Shown one piece after another: positions 22,654 through 23,994 of a stretch of DNA of 23,994 nucleotides (positions are counted from its first letter, which is position 1; every line of letters starts with the position of its first letter). The DNA is from Candidatus Thorarchaeota archaeon (GTDB taxonomy: Archaea; Asgardarchaeota; Thorarchaeia; Thorarchaeales; Thorarchaeaceae). The notes under the pieces were generated by a model, which searched no databases, was not told the DNA's origin, and saw nothing but the letters and a program-made list of their open reading frames with translations. The stretch covers positions 1 through 23,994 of the forward strand of contig JAEOSL010000050.1 of NCBI GenBank assembly GCA_016840385.1, written 5' to 3'. The translations under genes and the position numbers were made by a program.

Positions 22654-23649
22654 ATGAGTTGGGAGGAAATCGTCAATCAGGACATTCGCAATTGGCTCCT
22701 CGGTCCAGAGAATCCAAACGTCCGATATTGGGCGCTACAACAATTAGAGGATAAACCAAGAGATCATCCAGATGTACTTGATGCACAAACAGCATTGATG
22801 GCTTTTCCGTGTTCCAAGAAGATATTTGGAGCGCAACAACAGGAAGGGCAATGGGGTAAATTTGATGACATGTACCTTCCCAAGTATACGGCTTCGACAC
22901 ACACACTCCTCATTCTCGCAGAACTAGGAGCTAAGAGAACTCCAAACATCGAAAAGGCAATTGAATTCATGTTTCAGTTCCAACGTACTTCAGGACACTT
23001 TCTAAAGGATTTACCAAAAACCGAGAAAGGAAGATCAAGTATTGTAAAAGATGGATGCTGTCTTGATGGAAATATTCTCTATTACCTCATTCATTTCGGA
23101 TACCTCGATGATCCAAGAACCCAGAAGCTCATTGATTTCCAAATCGACTATCATTCAGACGATAGTGGAGGATGGAAATGTCGTGCATTTCCCATAGACA
23201 AGAACAAGGTATTCCCTGAGAATTGCTACATGGGTGGAATAAAGATTCTCAAAGCACTTTCACAGATTCCTGAGAACCAAAGGTCATCTGATCTCACGCA
23301 CATCATCAACAAAGAGGTAGATGTTATTTTTGAAAATGGTATCTTCAAGTATCTCAAGAATGCAGATGGCAGTCGAAAAGAGAAAGCTGGGTGGAAACGA
23401 TTTGGATTCCCACTCTTCTACCAATCAGATGTTCTTGAAGTACTTGATATCCTGACTGTACTTGGTGTGAAAGATGAAAGAATGCAAAAGTCAATAGATC
23501 TTGTCCTTAATTCAAGAAACGAAGAAGGTACTTGGGATTTGAAGAATACGTACAATGGAAAAATGTACTGCGATATAGATGAAAAGAAGAAACCGTCAAA
23601 GTGGATTACACTTAGAGCTGCCCGAGTCCTTTGCAGATATCTTCAGTGA
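22654..23649 (+). CDS. Alpha/alpha-toroid (prenyltransferase / squalene-cyclase-like) protein
   Basis: A 331-residue soluble protein built of helical repeats that carry short G.W/F turns: EGQWGKF, TSGHFLKD, DSGGWKCRAFP and EEGTWDLKNTY. These resemble the repeats of the terpenoid-cyclase/prenyltransferase toroid fold. The acidic DXDD or DDXXD motifs needed for cyclase catalysis are not evident, so it may be a binding protein or an enzyme of another kind. Several cysteines (GCCLDGN near 137, KCRAF near 180, NCYMGG near 194) could bind a metal. It starts 25 nt after the flavin oxidoreductase stop on the same strand, probably one transcript, but no ribosome site is seen before ATG 22654. Function unknown. 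Confidence 0.75.
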   Translation: MSWEEIVNQDIRNWLLGPENPNVRYWALQQLEDKPRDHPDVLDAQTALMAFPCSKKIFGAQQQEGQWGKFDDMYLPKYTASTHTLLILAELGAKRTPNIEKAIEFMFQFQRTSGHFLKDLPKTEKGRSSIVKDGCCLDGNILYYLIHFGYLDDPRTQKLIDFQIDYHSDDSGGWKCRAFPIDKNKVFPENCYMGGIKILKALSQIPENQRSSDLTHIINKEVDVIFENGIFKYLKNADGSRKEKAGWKRFGFPLFYQSDVLEVLDILTVLGVKDERMQKSIDLVLNSRNEEGTWDLKNTYNGKMYCDIDEKKKPSKWITLRAARVLCRYLQ

Positions 23650-23658
23650 TCACCGTCG

Positions 23659-23772
23659 CTATTTCCTACCATATGTTAGGCATCTCTGAGGGTGTGGTTT
23701 CCCACATGATCTACATTTCCAGCCCTTGTCATATGTCCAGTCATTATGCCCACATTCACACTTCATTATCAT
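23659..23772 (-). CDS. 37-residue zinc-ribbon miniprotein
   Basis: A short frame on the minus strand encodes MIMKCECGHNDW, then TYDKGWKCRSCGKPHPQR and CLTYGRK. C5-x-C7 and C20-x2-C23 form a likely four-cysteine zinc site, with H9, H28 and C31 as further possible ligands. AGGAG (plus 23782-23786) is 9 nt before ATG 23772; an ATG at 23776 in another frame gives only six codons. It lies 27 nt below the preceding minus-strand gene, so the two probably share a transcript. Zinc ribbons this small often serve as adaptors to nucleic acid or protein partners, but no function can be assigned. The next gene, on the plus strand, ends 9 bp away. Confidence 0.6.
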   Translation of the reverse strand: MIMKCECGHNDWTYDKGWKCRSCGKPHPQRCLTYGRK

Positions 23773-23799
23773 TCATTGTCTCTCCTTAAATTCTAATAA

Positions 23800-23994
23800 T
23801 CATCTACGCTCTTCAGGAATAGTGACTTTGTATCCCAGATTTTCATGTTGACTGCGCTGCTCCATTAACCCATATCCGAGACCATAACAAAAGACAGTAG
23901 GTTCAGGTGTAATCTTGATGTAGGCAAAATCCATTCCTATCTCTTCAGCATCGGATTGCAGATTCATCCGTCCAATTCTTGTCTGACTCATTGC
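23800..23994 (-). CDS. Small unrecognised protein, 5' end possibly outside window
   Basis: An open frame runs from the window edge to TGA at 23800-23802. If it starts at ATG 23991 it encodes 63 residues (MSQTRIGRMNLQSDAEEIG... VTIPEERR), with a central FAYIKITPEPTVF strand-like part and a GLGYGLMEQ segment. Only three bases before that ATG are visible, so the real start may lie further upstream. I do not recognise the family. Its position just ahead of the zinc-ribbon miniprotein suggests co-expression. Confidence 0.5.
   Translation of the reverse strand, partial: AMSQTRIGRMNLQSDAEEIGMDFAYIKITPEPTVFCYGLGYGLMEQRSQHENLGYKVTIPEERR

Noticed and set aside
22654..23649. Nitrogen-fixation protein
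   Set aside because: I recall such a label on some similar archaeal proteins. There is no P-loop and no nitrogenase Cys pattern, so the label would be wrong.
1..23994. CRISPR array, tRNA, rRNA, insertion sequence or prophage
   Set aside because: No regularly spaced repeats, no recognisable cloverleaf or rRNA segment, and no transposase, integrase or phage gene was seen on either strand.

Overview
The window looks like archaeal chromosome. The genes are tightly packed, most starts have GGTGA/AGGTGG-type ribosome sites, and TTG starts are frequent. Some genes have TATA-like boxes about 25 bp before the start. Lipoate is made with a paired radical-SAM system of the type described from Thermococcus. 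Several surface proteins share a layout of signal peptide, extracellular domain, and one C-terminal membrane helix with a basic tail. The tetrahydrofolate C1 enzymes and moderate GC would suit an Asgard (Thorarchaeia-like) or a Thermoplasmatota-type archaeon. This placement is inference; no rRNA or marker gene is present.

Layout. 1-146: 3' end of an unrecognised + strand gene. 147-2635 (minus): ABC-2 exporter, ATPase then permease. 2781-7576 (plus): a four-gene lipoate assembly operon made of two radical-SAM lipoyl synthase subunits (LipS1/LipS2-like), a lipoate-protein ligase fused to an accessory domain and a Cys-rich DUF116 domain, and a geranylgeranyl-reductase-like flavoprotein (LipT-like). 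7646-8728 (plus): a galactokinase-like GHMP kinase. 8730-15084 (minus): a tetrahydrofolate C1 block in the transcription order fhs, folD, two paralogous tandem-GNAT proteins, ftcD-fchA fusion. 15263-21498: a surface-protein region with three related, membrane-anchored class-C beta-lactamase-fold serine hydrolases and one secreted propeller-like protein. Inside it lie a truncated, diverged copy of the 5' end of fhs and short repeats that mark segmental duplication. 21585-23649 (plus): an Old Yellow Enzyme-type flavin oxidoreductase and an alpha/alpha-toroid protein. 23659-23994 (minus): a 37-residue zinc-ribbon miniprotein below a small unrecognised gene.

How the parts may work together. FtcD-FchA moves the formimino group of formiminoglutamate to THF and deaminates it to methenyl-THF. 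FolD interconverts methylene-, methenyl- and 10-formyl-THF. Fhs links 10-formyl-THF to formate plus ATP. Together they could yield ATP from histidine- or glycine-derived C1 units or feed biosynthesis. Lipoate from the neighbouring operon is the cofactor of glycine-cleavage H protein, another source of methylene-THF, so the two blocks are plausibly linked in physiology. This link is inferred; no gcv gene is in the window.

The most notable points are the compact lipoate operon with its ligase-DUF116 fusion, the fhs remnant with its conserved leader inside the hydrolase array, and the twin tandem-GNAT genes inside the C1 cluster.
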